Positions 44,297 through 54,060 are shown, numbered from the stretch's first letter. The stretch is DNA of 64,000 nt from Streptomyces graminofaciens (GCF_030294945.1 NZ_AP018448.1:8404501-8468500); one strand, 5' to 3'. Numbers and translations are program-made. Notes: generated by a model from the letters alone, not told the origin.

Positions 44297-45643
44297 TTAC
44301 TTCTTTACACGAACAGTCTTTGTGGACCGCGTCTCGAGAGTCATCTCGTCCGCCTCCGTGACCTTCGCTTTCAGTCGCACAGTACCTGCCGCCGCGTCGA
44401 CCACGTCCACCACCTTCGCAAGCAGTTTCGCAGTATCCGCGTTCCCCGAGGCGCTGGCGAGCTGAACGGCCCGCCCCAGCTTGGCCGTTGCGCCGTCGAT
44501 ATCGCCCACTTTGCGAGCGTCGAGACCTTGTTGGATGGCTTGTGCCAGTTCCGCCTGACCTGTGTAGTGCGCGACCTGGGGGTTGATCGATGTGGACGCG
44601 GCCATGTCATCGGTCCACACGGCCTTCACGAGGCCCTGCGCGCCGAGGTTCTGCGTGGTGCCGTCGGGCTGGGGTATGACGAGCGAGACCCGGGCGGCCA
44701 GCATCTCCTGGCCGAGGTTCGCGGCCGGGACCTCGACGCACACGTGGTAGTCACGAGACTCGTCTCCCCACGAACCGGTCGGATAGTCCCCGGCACGCGG
44801 TCCGGCCTCGGTGCGGCGGCCGGTCAACTCCGCGACCGTGGGCGCGACTTGCTTCACGAACTTGATCTCGGTGCCGACCGGGGTCCACAGCCGCAGCGCG
44901 ACGTCCGCGACCTCCTTGCCCATGGCGGTCTCCATCATCTGCGTGAAGTCGGCGGACAGGGCCGCCGGGTCGGCGACGATGTCGGCGGTGCCGAGCAGCG
45001 CGGAGGCGATGCCGGTGACCTCCTTGACCTCCCAGTCCGTGCCCACTCCACGCGCGTCACAGGTGAACCGTCCGGCACACGCGTCCAGCGCGGCCCGCAG
45101 GTCCTCCGGCGCCTCGTGTTCGTTGCGGCCGTCGGTGAGCAGGATGCCGTGCCGGATGGCGACGTCGTCCGAGGACAGCAGCCGGTCGGCGAGCCGCAGC
45201 CAGGTGCCGATGGCCGTGCCGCCGCCGGCGCTCAGCTTGCGCAGCGCCTGCTTGGCCTGGTCACGGGTCGTGGCGTCGGCCACCGCCAGCCGCCCGTTGC
45301 CCGGATAGACCTCCTTGGCCACATGCGTGCCGCCGATCACCGCGAAGTGCACGCCGTCGCGCAGTGAGTCGATCGCGGCGGCCGTGGCGTCCCGCGCGCC
45401 GCGCATCTTGGTCGGCGGGTAGTCCATCGAGCCCGAGCAGTCGACCATGATCGCGACGGCGGCGGACGGCCCCTGGCCGGGCGAGTAGAGGTGCGGCGCG
45501 GCGAGCGCGCTGCCGATGGTGCCACCGCCGGTCGCCGTGACCGTCACGATGGCGTTGACCTCGCGGCCGCCCTCCGGCAGGTACTCGTTCTGGTACACGT
45601 CCACCGAGAACTGCGGCACGTTCGACTTCGAGAAATTGGCCAT
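44297..45643 (-). CDS. VWA-domain protein
   Basis: 448-aa protein. An N-terminal beta region (SVDVYQNEYLPEGGREVNAI) leads into a von Willebrand A domain with a perfect MIDAS: IMVDCSGSMDYPP (DxSxS), AGGGTAIGTWL (Thr) and LLTDGRNEHEAPEDLRA (Asp). The C-terminal part has strands and a helical region (ELAQAIQQGLDARKVGDIDG) like TerY- or YfbK-type proteins. Cytoplasmic, no signal peptide. It probably acts as a scaffold between the FHA and kinase/phosphatase proteins of the cluster. Confidence 0.87.
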   Translation of the reverse strand: MANFSKSNVPQFSVDVYQNEYLPEGGREVNAIVTVTATGGGTIGSALAAPHLYSPGQGPSAAVAIMVDCSGSMDYPPTKMRGARDATAAAIDSLRDGVHFAVIGGTHVAKEVYPGNGRLAVADATTRDQAKQALRKLSAGGGTAIGTWLRLADRLLSSDDVAIRHGILLTDGRNEHEAPEDLRAALDACAGRFTCDARGVGTDWEVKEVTGIASALLGTADIVADPAALSADFTQMMETAMGKEVADVALRLWTPVGTEIKFVKQVAPTVAELTGRRTEAGPRAGDYPTGSWGDESRDYHVCVEVPAANLGQEMLAARVSLVIPQPDGTTQNLGAQGLVKAVWTDDMAASTSINPQVAHYTGQAELAQAIQQGLDARKVGDIDGATAKLGRAVQLASASGNADTAKLLAKVVDVVDAAAGTVRLKAKVTEADEMTLETRSTKTVRVKK

Positions 45644-45770
45644 GCCTACTCTGATCCCCCTAGCGGCCCCACAACCCGTGGGGTGACGACTGTGCGTGCC
45701 CGTACCCGGACCGTTCCCCTCCGGTCCGTCGGCCGTTCCCGTCCGGCCACGGGGGTGCCCGCGAGCACCC

Positions 45771-47090
45771 TCAGGCCGATCCTGCCCCCTGGGGCGGGGC
45801 CGGGAACGGCAGGACGGCCACTGTTACGTTGTCGTGGCCACCACCGTCGAGGGCGCGGCCCACCAGAACCTGGGCGCAGTGCAACGGACGCTCGGCCGCG
45901 TCGAGCGGCACGACCTCGGCCATCTCCTGAGCCGCCTCCGCGTAGTTCCACAGTCCGTCGGTGCATACCACCACTACACCCGGCCGGTCCGGTTTGAAGG
46001 AAGCGGTGTGCGGCTCCAGTTCGTACGCGTCCGCGCCGAGCCAGCCGGTGATCGCGTGGGCGCGCTCGTCGGCGTACGCCTCGGCCTCGTTCATCAGTCC
46101 CGCGGCCACCATCTGCGCGGCCCACGAGTCGTCCTCCGTCAGCCGGGCCGGGGGCGCGCTGCGGTCGAGCGGCACCCAGTAGGCGCGGCTGTCGCCGACC
46201 CACCCGACGATCAGCAGGGCCGGGGTGACGACGGAGCCGACGATGGTGCACGCCGGCGCGTTCTGGTGCGGGGCGTGCTGCGCGGCCGTCTCCGGTTCGT
46301 CCGCCAGGGCGTTGACGGCGTTCGAGGCGGCGATGATCGCGTCGTGCATGGCCTGCTGCGGGTGGGTGCCGCGCGGCAGTGACTCAAGGAGCGTCTCGTT
46401 GGCGGCGCGGGCCGCGGCGAGCGAGGCGTCGTCGGGGCGGGTCGCGGACGACACGCCGTCGCAGACGATCGCGACGACCGCGGGCTGGCCGTCCGGCAGC
46501 GCGGTCGAGGACACGGCGAACGCGTCCTCGTTGCGGTGGTGGCGCAGCCCGCGGTCGCTGACGGCCGCGACCGCGCCCAACTCCTGCTCCATGTGGTCGC
46601 GTTCCCGTGGCTGGGCGTGCCCGCAGTTCTCGCAGTAGCCGTCGTGGTCCACATGCCCCGCGCGGCACGCCACGCACAGCTTCGTGCCCGCGGGGGGCGT
46701 GGCCAGGTCGGTGGTGCGCGGGTCCGGCGGCAGGGGCGCGGCCAGCGGGTACTCGTCGGGCTCACTGGGCCGGTCGAACCGTACGCCCCGGCCGGGGCCG
46801 GGCAGTTCGCCGCCACCGGAGTCGGTGCCCTGGATGTCGGTGGGCACATGCGCCGGCGCGTGCGGCTGGGCGCTGCCCGACTCTCTGGCGCCGGGCCAGT
46901 CCACGGCGGCGGCCTCCGGCGGGGTGTCACCCGCCGCGCCGTTCATGGTGAGGGTCGGGTGGTCGGGCCGCGGCGCGGGCGCGAGCGACAGGTCATGGCC
47001 GCACGCACCGCAGAAGCGGTCGTCCGAGGCGAGGGGCCACTCGCAGATCGGGCACTTCGTCAGCGCGGTCGGCTGGGGCATCTGCGACAT
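45771..47090 (-). CDS. PP2C-family serine/threonine phosphatase
   Basis: 439-aa protein. N-terminal zinc ribbon (CPICEWPLASDDRFCGACG), a Pro-rich linker with a further zinc-knuckle (CVACRAGHVDHDGYCENCG, about residues 139-157), then a PP2C domain: SDRGLRHHRNEDAFAV, VAIVCDGVSSATRPDDAS, IVGWVGDSRAYWV, and VVVVCTDGLWNY with GHDNVTVAVL. Metal-binding Asp residues are all present. It presumably reverses phosphorylation by the PknG-like kinase, 3 bp upstream in the operon. Confidence 0.9.
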   Translation of the reverse strand: MSQMPQPTALTKCPICEWPLASDDRFCGACGHDLSLAPAPRPDHPTLTMNGAAGDTPPEAAAVDWPGARESGSAQPHAPAHVPTDIQGTDSGGGELPGPGRGVRFDRPSEPDEYPLAAPLPPDPRTTDLATPPAGTKLCVACRAGHVDHDGYCENCGHAQPRERDHMEQELGAVAAVSDRGLRHHRNEDAFAVSSTALPDGQPAVVAIVCDGVSSATRPDDASLAAARAANETLLESLPRGTHPQQAMHDAIIAASNAVNALADEPETAAQHAPHQNAPACTIVGSVVTPALLIVGWVGDSRAYWVPLDRSAPPARLTEDDSWAAQMVAAGLMNEAEAYADERAHAITGWLGADAYELEPHTASFKPDRPGVVVVCTDGLWNYAEAAQEMAEVVPLDAAERPLHCAQVLVGRALDGGGHDNVTVAVLPFPAPPQGAGSA

Positions 47091-47093
47091 GAA

Positions 47094-49760
47094 CTACACC
47101 CACGTCCGGGGGCGGTAACGGTTGGCACGTTCCACCAGGTCGATCCTCTCCTCGCCGCCCTGCGCCAGCCGGGCCAGCGTGCGGTACGAGCGCTCCAGTC
47201 CGAAGCGCAGGCCGCGCTCGTCCAGGGCGCTGCCGAGCAGCAAGGGTCCGCCGCCCGCCGGGGGCGCGGCGCCCTGGCTACCGGAGATTACCCAGTCCAG
47301 GGCGGAGCCGAGGACCTCTGTGGACAACTGCTCGCGGCGCACGGCGTCCAGACCGTACCCGTCGAGCGCCTCGACCTGGCCCGCGGCGGCGGTCAGGTCG
47401 TCCAGGAACGGTGTGTCGGGCGCGGCGGCGGCCGCTGGTGGTACGGCCGTACGGTGTCTGAGCCGCGCCCGTACGGCGGCGACGCGGGCCGCGGTGTAGT
47501 GGATGGACGCCTCCGGCACGGACTCCAGGGTCTCCACGGCGCTGCGCCGGTCCTCGGCGGTCAGCCGCACCCGGGCGAGGCCGAACGCGGCGCTGACGAA
47601 GCTGGGGTCGGTCGTCCACACCAGGCGGTAGTACTCGGCGGCGTTGTCCAGCTGACCGAGCACCTCGGCGCACAGGCCGAGCGCCAGCTTGGGGGCCGGC
47701 TCGCCCGGGAAGGCGTCGTAGATCGCGTCGAAGGACAGGGCGGCGTTCTCGTGGTCGCCGGTGGCGAGCGCGGCCACGCCGCGGTACCAGACGACCCGCC
47801 AGTCGTCGGGGTGGTCCCGCTCCAGGGCGTCCAGCGTGCCGAGCGCGATCGGGAACTCGGCCATCTCCAGCCGGGCCCGCAGCTCCCGCAGCCGCAGCTC
47901 CAGCGAGCCGGAGGGGGCCGCGTGCAGCGCGGTGATCAGCTCGCCGGGCGCGGAGGCGATGAGCCCCGCCAGGAACCCGGCGTTCGGGTCACCCGGCTCC
48001 ACGCGGGGGACGGGCAGCGCGAGGGCCGCGGCGGCGGTGTCCAGGGACTTGGTGAGCCGGGCCGGGGAGGCGGCGGCCGCCCCGCCGGTCAGCAGGGCGG
48101 GCGTACCGGAAGGTGAAAATCCGTTCCCGGCCGGCGAAGACGCGTTCCCGGAAGGTGAAGCTCCGTTCCCGGCAGCCGGCGCGGAGGCCGAACCGGAAGG
48201 CGAACCACCGTTCTTGCCACCGTTCCTGCCACCACCCTTCGCGGCCGGCTTGTCGCGGCGCGCCCCCAGCCGGGACACCTCCCCGTCGAGCTCCGCGAAC
48301 AACTCCGTGTCCGTGACCTTCACCTCGGGCCCGAACAGCGTGGACAGCGCGGGCCGCGCCCGCCCCGTCTGGAGCGACACGACCTCCCGCAGCACACCCG
48401 TCAGCTGCTCCGCCATCTCCTGCGCGGACGCGAACCGACGCGCCGGATCGGGGTCGGTCGCCCGCACCAGCAGCCGGTAGAACGACTCGTACTGCCGGAA
48501 GACCTCGATGTTGTCGGGGTCGGGCAGGGAGTCCACGAAGACGTTCGTGTAGCCCTGGAAGTCGAAGGTCAGCACCGCGAGCGTACGCGCGACCGTGTAC
48601 AGGTCGGACGCCACCGACGGGCCGACGTCGGCGACCTCCGGCGCCTGGTACCCGACCGTGCCGTAGATGGCCGACTCCTCGTCGTCCATCCTGCGCACCG
48701 CGCCCATGTCGATCAGCTTGAGCTGGTCCTCGGTCTGTATCGCGTTGTCGACCTTGAAGTCGCAGTACAGCAGATTGCGGCTGTGCAGATGCCCGAGCGC
48801 CTCGAGTGCCTCGATGCCGTACGCGCACGCCTGCTCGACCGGCAGCGGATCGCGCCGCCCGTCCGCCGTACGACGGCCGTTGGCGATCTCCTTCAGGGAC
48901 TTGCCGCCGACGTACTCCATGACGATGTACCCGTCCAGCGAGCCGGTGCGCTGGTCGAGGTGCTCGACGAAGTTGTAGATGCGGACGATGTTGGAGTGCT
49001 CGATCTCGGCGAGGAAGCGGCGCTCGGAGATCGCGGCGGCCATCGCGTCCTGGTCGCCGGTGTCGAGGAGGCCCTTCAGCACGACCCAGCGGTCCGACAC
49101 CGCCCGGTCGATGGCCAGATAGATCCAGCCCAGACCGCCGTGCGCGAGACAGCCCACGACCTCGTACTGGCCGCGCACGATGTCGCCCGCGTGCAGCTTC
49201 GGCACGAACGAGTACGGGTGGCCGCACTTGGTGCAGAAGCCCTCCGTGCGCCCCGGCCGCTCGCCGCGCGCCCGGCCCACCGGGGCCCCGCAGTCGGAGC
49301 GCGAGCAGAACCGCTTCCGCTCGGGCACCTCGGCGGTCTCCAGGACCATCGAACGCGGGTCCGGGCGCGGTACGTCCGGGACCTGGACGAGCCCGACACC
49401 GAGCCGGGCGCGCCCGGACGTGCCGGCAGTCTTGCCGGAGCTGCGCACCGACACCGAACGGCCCGTCGTCGTGCCCGACAGGGCGCGCGAGAGCCGCCCC
49501 GAGACCGAGCGCCGGGACTGCGAGGAGCGCCCGGACGACCGCGCGGAGCGCGAGCTGCTGCTCGAGCCGGAGCCGCGTGAGCCTCTGTTGCCGGTGATAC
49601 CGGTGGGCGGGGAGGTGACCATGCCGTCCGGCGAGACGACCGGCGCCAGACCGCAGGTGTCGCAGTACAGCTCGCCGCCGCCCATGTCCTCGTACGAGCC
49701 CTCACAACCGGGCCGCTGGCACGACCCCTGCGGGCCCTGCCCCTCTTCCTCTGGACTCAT
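47094..49760 (-). CDS. pknG: Serine/threonine protein kinase, PknG type
   Basis: 888-aa soluble kinase. N-terminal metal-binding ribbons: CEGSYEDMGGGELYCDTCG and CSRSDCGAPVGRARGERPGR then CTKCGHPYSF, comparable to the rubredoxin domain of mycobacterial PknG. Kinase domain: YEVVGCLAHGGLGWIYLAID, catalytic Lys in WVVLKGLLD, NLLYCDFKVDNAI in place of HRDLKPxN, DMG for DFG (LIDMGAVRRMDDE), GTVGYQAPEV. A Gly/Ser-rich repeat linker (GNGASPSGNASSPAGNGF) leads to a TPR-like C-terminal domain. ATG 49760, with GGGAGGGGG upstream, overlaps the coiled-coil gene stop (ATGA). Confidence 0.92.
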   Translation of the reverse strand: MSPEEEGQGPQGSCQRPGCEGSYEDMGGGELYCDTCGLAPVVSPDGMVTSPPTGITGNRGSRGSGSSSSSRSARSSGRSSQSRRSVSGRLSRALSGTTTGRSVSVRSSGKTAGTSGRARLGVGLVQVPDVPRPDPRSMVLETAEVPERKRFCSRSDCGAPVGRARGERPGRTEGFCTKCGHPYSFVPKLHAGDIVRGQYEVVGCLAHGGLGWIYLAIDRAVSDRWVVLKGLLDTGDQDAMAAAISERRFLAEIEHSNIVRIYNFVEHLDQRTGSLDGYIVMEYVGGKSLKEIANGRRTADGRRDPLPVEQACAYGIEALEALGHLHSRNLLYCDFKVDNAIQTEDQLKLIDMGAVRRMDDEESAIYGTVGYQAPEVADVGPSVASDLYTVARTLAVLTFDFQGYTNVFVDSLPDPDNIEVFRQYESFYRLLVRATDPDPARRFASAQEMAEQLTGVLREVVSLQTGRARPALSTLFGPEVKVTDTELFAELDGEVSRLGARRDKPAAKGGGRNGGKNGGSPSGSASAPAAGNGASPSGNASSPAGNGFSPSGTPALLTGGAAAASPARLTKSLDTAAAALALPVPRVEPGDPNAGFLAGLIASAPGELITALHAAPSGSLELRLRELRARLEMAEFPIALGTLDALERDHPDDWRVVWYRGVAALATGDHENAALSFDAIYDAFPGEPAPKLALGLCAEVLGQLDNAAEYYRLVWTTDPSFVSAAFGLARVRLTAEDRRSAVETLESVPEASIHYTAARVAAVRARLRHRTAVPPAAAAAPDTPFLDDLTAAAGQVEALDGYGLDAVRREQLSTEVLGSALDWVISGSQGAAPPAGGGPLLLGSALDERGLRFGLERSYRTLARLAQGGEERIDLVERANRYRPRTWV

Positions 49761-51085
49761 GATTCCCCCTCCCGCCGGTCCTGGGGCCCGCCCTGGCCGG
49801 GCACCGACTGGCCCATCAACTCGGCCGCGGCCTGCTGATAGCGCAGCACCGCCTGTTCGGCGACGCGTAGATCGCACGGCGCGCTCCACAGCATGCGGCG
49901 CGCCCTCTCGTACCGCTCGACCAGCAGCGAGTCCTCCGCGAGGCCGTGCCGGGCGACCTTCGCCTTGTACGCGTCGAGCCGGCCGCGCAGCTCGGCGCGG
50001 ACCGCCAGCGGCGCGGTGACCGCCGTCAACGACTCACGCGCCCGCAGCAGTTCGTCGTCCGCCTTCTGCTCCAGGGACTCCAGGAGCGGCGACAGCCGGT
50101 GCCACTGCGCGTGTCTTCTGTACTCGGCAGCCATCGACAACTGCTCCTGCAACACCGTCGGCGGACCGCTCACCACCGGCACCTCGGTCGCCGCGATCTT
50201 CGCGAGGACCTCACCGCGGGCACTGCGCGCCTCGGCGAGCGTACGGTCCGCGCGGCTGAGCACGTCCCGCAGCCTGACCAGCCGCGCCTCGGCGTCCTGC
50301 CGGACCGTCAGCACGGCCTCGATCTCCCGCCGTACGTCGTCCAGCGCGCGTGCCTCACGGTCGTACGACGAGGTGTCGGGACGGCCGCCGCCCGGGGCCG
50401 AACTGCCCGGCGCGGGCGCCCAGAAGGCCAGCGGGTCGGAGACCACCTGCTCGCGCAGCCTGGTCAGGGTGCGCGTGATCCGCTCCAGGTCGTCGCCCGC
50501 CGGGTGCTCCCCGGGGCGTACGCCCACGGAGTGCGCCAGCTGGCGGGTGCGCTGGAGCTCGGCGGCCAGTAGATCGATGCGGGCGGGCAGCGCGGACCAC
50601 ACCGCGTCGGCGGCCACGACCATGTCCAGCGAGGACGCGTACAGGTCGTTCATCCGGTCCACCAGCGTGATCAGCGAGAACTGTTCGCTGAGCCGGCTCG
50701 CGCCCTGCAGCGACGGCGCGTTCGCCATGGCCGTGGCGGAGCCCGCGACGGTGACCGCCTCGCCGCGCAGCAGCTCGGTCAGCTCCACCAGGTCCTCACG
50801 GCTGGACCAGCGGCGCCGCGAACGGACCTCGCGGGCGGAGCGCAGCGCGTCCGAGTACGCGTCGAAGTACGCCCACAGCAGCGTGATCGACGCATCGGTG
50901 GACGTCCAGCGCTCCTTGGTGACGCCGGTCAGCTCGGCGCCTTCGAGGAGTCTGCGGCCCGCGTGGTCCTGCAGGGCGAGGAGCGAGGTCTCGATGGCCT
51001 CGTGCTCCGCGCCGAGCCGCGCCAGCGCACGGTCCACCTCGTCCCGGTCCATCACCGGCCCGGTGGATCCCGCGACGCCGCCCAT
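49757..51085 (-). CDS. Coiled-coil protein of the PknG cluster
   Basis: 442-aa almost all-helical cytoplasmic protein: MDRDEVDRALARLGAEHEAI, then long heptad-like regions (DDVRREIEAVLTVRQDAEAR, LSRADRTLAEARSARGEVLA) and a C-terminal basic helical part (RHGLAEDSLLVERYERARRM). There is a Pro/Gly break near residues 225-240. No catalytic motif. Because it is coupled to pknG by a 4-bp overlap, a scaffold or adaptor role is likely. An ATG 12 codons in (MDRDEV) is an alternative start. Confidence 0.75.
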   Translation of the reverse strand: MGGVAGSTGPVMDRDEVDRALARLGAEHEAIETSLLALQDHAGRRLLEGAELTGVTKERWTSTDASITLLWAYFDAYSDALRSAREVRSRRRWSSREDLVELTELLRGEAVTVAGSATAMANAPSLQGASRLSEQFSLITLVDRMNDLYASSLDMVVAADAVWSALPARIDLLAAELQRTRQLAHSVGVRPGEHPAGDDLERITRTLTRLREQVVSDPLAFWAPAPGSSAPGGGRPDTSSYDREARALDDVRREIEAVLTVRQDAEARLVRLRDVLSRADRTLAEARSARGEVLAKIAATEVPVVSGPPTVLQEQLSMAAEYRRHAQWHRLSPLLESLEQKADDELLRARESLTAVTAPLAVRAELRGRLDAYKAKVARHGLAEDSLLVERYERARRMLWSAPCDLRVAEQAVLRYQQAAAELMGQSVPGQGGPQDRREGES

Positions 51086-51148
51086 CGATCACCCCTCGCT
51101 GCTGTCGGTGTCCGTCATTGGAGTTCGGTTTCCTGCCTTCGGTCCCTG

Positions 51149-52174
51149 TCAGTCCTTGTACCGCGGGGTCGGCGGCCGGGATTGCCCCGAGTCGTCGCCG
51201 AGGGTCGGGGACAGCCACTTGTTGTACGAGGCCTGCCAGCCGTCCTTGAGATAGTCCTCCAGGACCTGGTTGACCCGGCGTACCAGGTCGTCCGACTTCA
51301 GCTTCATCGCCACGCCGTAGTACTCGGTGGTGAACGGCTCGCCCGTCAGCTTGACCGTGGGGTCCTGCGCCGCCTGGCTCGCGGCGAGCGCGCCGTCGGT
51401 GACCACGGCGTCGACCTCACCGAGCTGGAGCCGCACCAGACAGTCGAGTTGGTTGGGGACGTTGACGGACTTGATGTCGGCGGACGCGACGAGCTTGCCG
51501 TCCGTCTTGTCGGCCTTCAGGGTGTCCAGGGCGGTGGAGCCGGTCGCCGAGCAGATCTTCTTGTCGGCCAGCGTCTTGTCGTAGCCCTTGATGGACGACG
51601 ACTTGGGGGTGAGCAGCTGCTGGCCGGTCTTGAAGTACGGCTGGGAGAAGGCGACCTGGCCGAGGCGCTTGCAGCCGATCGTCATCGTGCGGACCACCAT
51701 GTCGACCTGCCCCGACTGGATCGCCGGGATGCGCTGGTTCGTGGGAATCGCCCGGAACCGCACCTTCGCCGGGTCGCCCAGTATCTCCTTGGCGATGCGG
51801 TGCGCCAGGTCGATGTCGAAACCTTCCAGCTCGGCGCCGTCCTGCGTGCTGTTCGGGTCGCGGTAGCCCCAGCGGTAGCTGTTCTGGTCGACGCCGATCC
51901 GGAGGTAGCCGCGCTCCTTGATCTTCGTGATCGTGTCGCCGGACTCGGACCCGGAGGGCCGCAGGCTCTGGTCCTGGGGATCCTCGCAGTCCTCCTCGGC
52001 CCGCACCTGGACGCCGCGGCCGGCCCCCTGGCCGCCGGTGGACACACCGTCGTCACGGGTCCCGCTCACCGGCAGCACCAGGGCGAAGACGGCGGCAAGG
52101 GCGCAGAGAACCGCCATGGCACCCACGCCGCCCCAGCCCCTGAGGCCTGACTTCAGGCGTCGTACCGCATTCAT
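51149..52174 (-). CDS. glnH: GlnH-like glutamate/amino-acid-binding protein
   Basis: 341-aa extracytoplasmic solute-binding protein family 3. The N-terminal hydrophobic segment (VGAMAVLCALAAVFALVLPV) lacks a lipobox, so it would be a signal-anchored protein. Mature motifs: YLRIGVDQNSYRWGYRDPNS, LEGFDIDLAHRIAKEILGD, VDMVVRTMTIGCKRLGQVAF, VDAVVTDGALAASQAAQDP. No permease or ATPase is nearby; instead it sits with a PknG-type kinase, like mycobacterial GlnH, which senses Asp/Glu for PknG. ATG 52174 has GGGGGAG upstream. Confidence 0.85.
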   Translation of the reverse strand: MNAVRRLKSGLRGWGGVGAMAVLCALAAVFALVLPVSGTRDDGVSTGGQGAGRGVQVRAEEDCEDPQDQSLRPSGSESGDTITKIKERGYLRIGVDQNSYRWGYRDPNSTQDGAELEGFDIDLAHRIAKEILGDPAKVRFRAIPTNQRIPAIQSGQVDMVVRTMTIGCKRLGQVAFSQPYFKTGQQLLTPKSSSIKGYDKTLADKKICSATGSTALDTLKADKTDGKLVASADIKSVNVPNQLDCLVRLQLGEVDAVVTDGALAASQAAQDPTVKLTGEPFTTEYYGVAMKLKSDDLVRRVNQVLEDYLKDGWQASYNKWLSPTLGDDSGQSRPPTPRYKD

Positions 52175-52209
52175 CGCTCCCCCTCTCACCGCGTCCCTTC
52201 CCGCCGCTG

Positions 52210-53718
52210 TCACCGGTACTCCGAAAGCCTGCGTCCGATGCCGAGCAGCGCGCCCGCCGCGCCCAGCACGGCCAGTACGGCGGTGCCCACCGGGAGCCCG
52301 CCCATCGCGTCCAGGCCGTCCCTGGCCGCCAGTTCGAACTCGGCCTCCTCGTGCTCGCGCGCGTCGTCCAGGTTGGTGTCGACGCCGTCGAAACACTCGC
52401 CGGTCGGCTTGTCGCCCTGCGGGCAGTCGGCCGTGGCCTTGCCGCCGATCACCTGGTTGAGGGCGCACTGGTAGTTGCCCTCGTCGTCGGCCTTGCGGGC
52501 GCTCTTGTGCCGCTCCAGCCACACTTCCATGTTGGCGGCGGCGGCCTTCACGGGCTTCTCGCCGGCCTGGTCGTCGGAGATCTTCTCGGCGGCGGCCAGC
52601 TTCTTCTTGAGCGTGCCCATGTCGCCCCTGAAGCTGTTGTCGAACTCGTCGACGTCCTTCTTCACGCCGTCGACCTCGACCTCGATGGTCTGCGCGCCCC
52701 GGCTGATCAGCGTCAGGTTCTCGTTGCCGCGGGCCTTGAGGGAGGCGATACGCGCGTCGTTCAGCACGTTCAGGGAGCGGACGCCGTGGTCGTAGGAGTC
52801 GTTGAGCCCCGAGCGGGCGACGGTGTGGCCGACGACCAGCCACAGCAGGACGATCGTGGAGGCGGCCGTCGCCGCGACCAGGCCGTGGTTCAACACCCGG
52901 TTCGTCCGCCGGTAGTTGCGGCGCTGGGCCCAGCCGAGGGCGGCGAGGGCCAGGACGCCGAGGCCGATCGCGGCCCAGGGGTAGGGGGTCGCGTCGGCGT
53001 AGTCGTCGCGCAGGTGCTTGTTCTCGTTGTTGTAGATGCGCTCCGCCTTGGGGAGCATCTGCTTCTGCATCTTCTGGTTGGCGTACCGCAGGTAGGCGCC
53101 GCCCAGGGGGTAGCCCTGCCGGTTGTTGGCGCGGGCCCGCTCGACGAGGCCCTTGTACTCCGGCAGCAGTTCGTTCAGCTGGGCGACCAGCTCCGCGGAG
53201 TCGGAGCCCGGCTCGGAGGCCGTGGCGGCGTCGGCCAGGCCCTCCGCGGCCTTCTTGATGTCGCGCTCGTATCTGTCGCGCGACTCCTTCGTCTCCTGGC
53301 CGCCGGCGAGGAAGCCGCTGGAGGCCGCGGTGTTGGCGTCGGCGAGGGAGCGGTAGATGCCCGCGGCGGCCGAGCTGAGGGGCTGGCTGCTGTTCAGCAC
53401 GTCGTCGGCGGCGGCCGAGCGGTCGTTCATCTGCCAGGCGGTGACCGAGCCGAACGCGACGACGAGGAAGGCGAGGACGGCGCCGATGATGCGCAGCCGG
53501 CCCGGTTCCGTCGTCGCGGCGGCCCGCAGTTGGTCGAGGCCCTCGGCGAAGGCGGTGCGGCGGGGGGCGGGGGCCGGGCCGTTCGGGGTGGGCCGGCCGG
53601 TCGCGCGGGTCGCCTGCGGCGGTACGGCCGCGCCCGGTACCGGCACCGGTCCTGGTCCCGGACCCTGGCCTGCGGCCGGTGTCGGTGGTGCCGGATTGCC
53701 CTTCGGTGTGTATGTCAC
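52210..53718 (-). CDS. Membrane sensor protein, GlnX-like
   Basis: 502-aa membrane protein. The cytoplasmic Pro-rich N-terminus (residues 1-50) precedes a first span (IIGAVLAFLVVAFGSVTAWQ), a large extracytoplasmic helical domain with a methyl-accepting-sensor look (RSAAADDVLNSSQPLSSAAA), central spans (PWAAIGLGVLALAALGWAQR; ASTIVLLWLVVGHTVARSGL), a second helical outer domain, and a last span (GGLPVGTAVLAVLGAAGALL). This duplicated outer-sensor layout beside a GlnH-like protein and PknG matches mycobacterial GlnX. It would pass the amino-acid signal to the kinase. Confidence 0.75.
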   Translation of the reverse strand: MTYTPKGNPAPPTPAAGQGPGPGPVPVPGAAVPPQATRATGRPTPNGPAPAPRRTAFAEGLDQLRAAATTEPGRLRIIGAVLAFLVVAFGSVTAWQMNDRSAAADDVLNSSQPLSSAAAGIYRSLADANTAASSGFLAGGQETKESRDRYERDIKKAAEGLADAATASEPGSDSAELVAQLNELLPEYKGLVERARANNRQGYPLGGAYLRYANQKMQKQMLPKAERIYNNENKHLRDDYADATPYPWAAIGLGVLALAALGWAQRRNYRRTNRVLNHGLVAATAASTIVLLWLVVGHTVARSGLNDSYDHGVRSLNVLNDARIASLKARGNENLTLISRGAQTIEVEVDGVKKDVDEFDNSFRGDMGTLKKKLAAAEKISDDQAGEKPVKAAAANMEVWLERHKSARKADDEGNYQCALNQVIGGKATADCPQGDKPTGECFDGVDTNLDDAREHEEAEFELAARDGLDAMGGLPVGTAVLAVLGAAGALLGIGRRLSEYR

Positions 53719-53983
53719 CTGACCTCCCCCATGGTCATCCGTCCGTCACTTCCGCCCGCTGTGCGGACAGAGGTGCACGGCCGCAAGTATCGCCGTCGGG
53801 ACTGACATCCGCACAGGGCTTGTCTCGATCTTGTTCCCCGATCGTGTCCGTAACCCGGCGCACTCGTCGTTTCCCGGCGCAACGCGAAGAGCTCCGCACC
53901 ACCCCCGCCCATGAATACGCGCCCTGATCGGGTTCGGTTCCCTGGGCGTTCGAACGTGTTCGGGGCGGGCGGATGGATGGCGA

Positions 53984-54029
53984 TCGCGCGGTTCCCCACA
54001 CCCCTGAAGGGGCGCGGGGAACCGCGCGA
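53984..54029. terminator. Hairpin downstream of csnK; Streptomyces REP-like sequence
   Basis: A 14-bp stem (TCGCGCGGTTCCCC at 53984-53997 with GGGGAACCGCGCGA at 54016-54029) encloses an inner CCCCT-GAA-GGGG hairpin. It lies 32 bp after the csnK stop in the 342-bp gap 53719-54060. The core resembles a motif seen repeatedly after Streptomyces genes; a related copy is at 59527-59573. Confidence 0.8.
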
Positions 54030-54060
54030 ACGGGATCCGGAGCGGCGGGGGCGAAGAAAG

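Noticed and set aside
42634..44361. 575-aa plus-strand frame opposite the FHA gene
   Set aside because: Arg/Thr/Gly-rich shadow of the Pro/Gly-rich linker of the FHA protein.
51149..52843. Long frame extending the GlnH-like gene to 52843
   Set aside because: The upstream part is antisense-like Arg-rich sequence overlapping the GlnX-like gene; ATG 52174 has a strong ribosome site and a signal-anchor segment directly after it.
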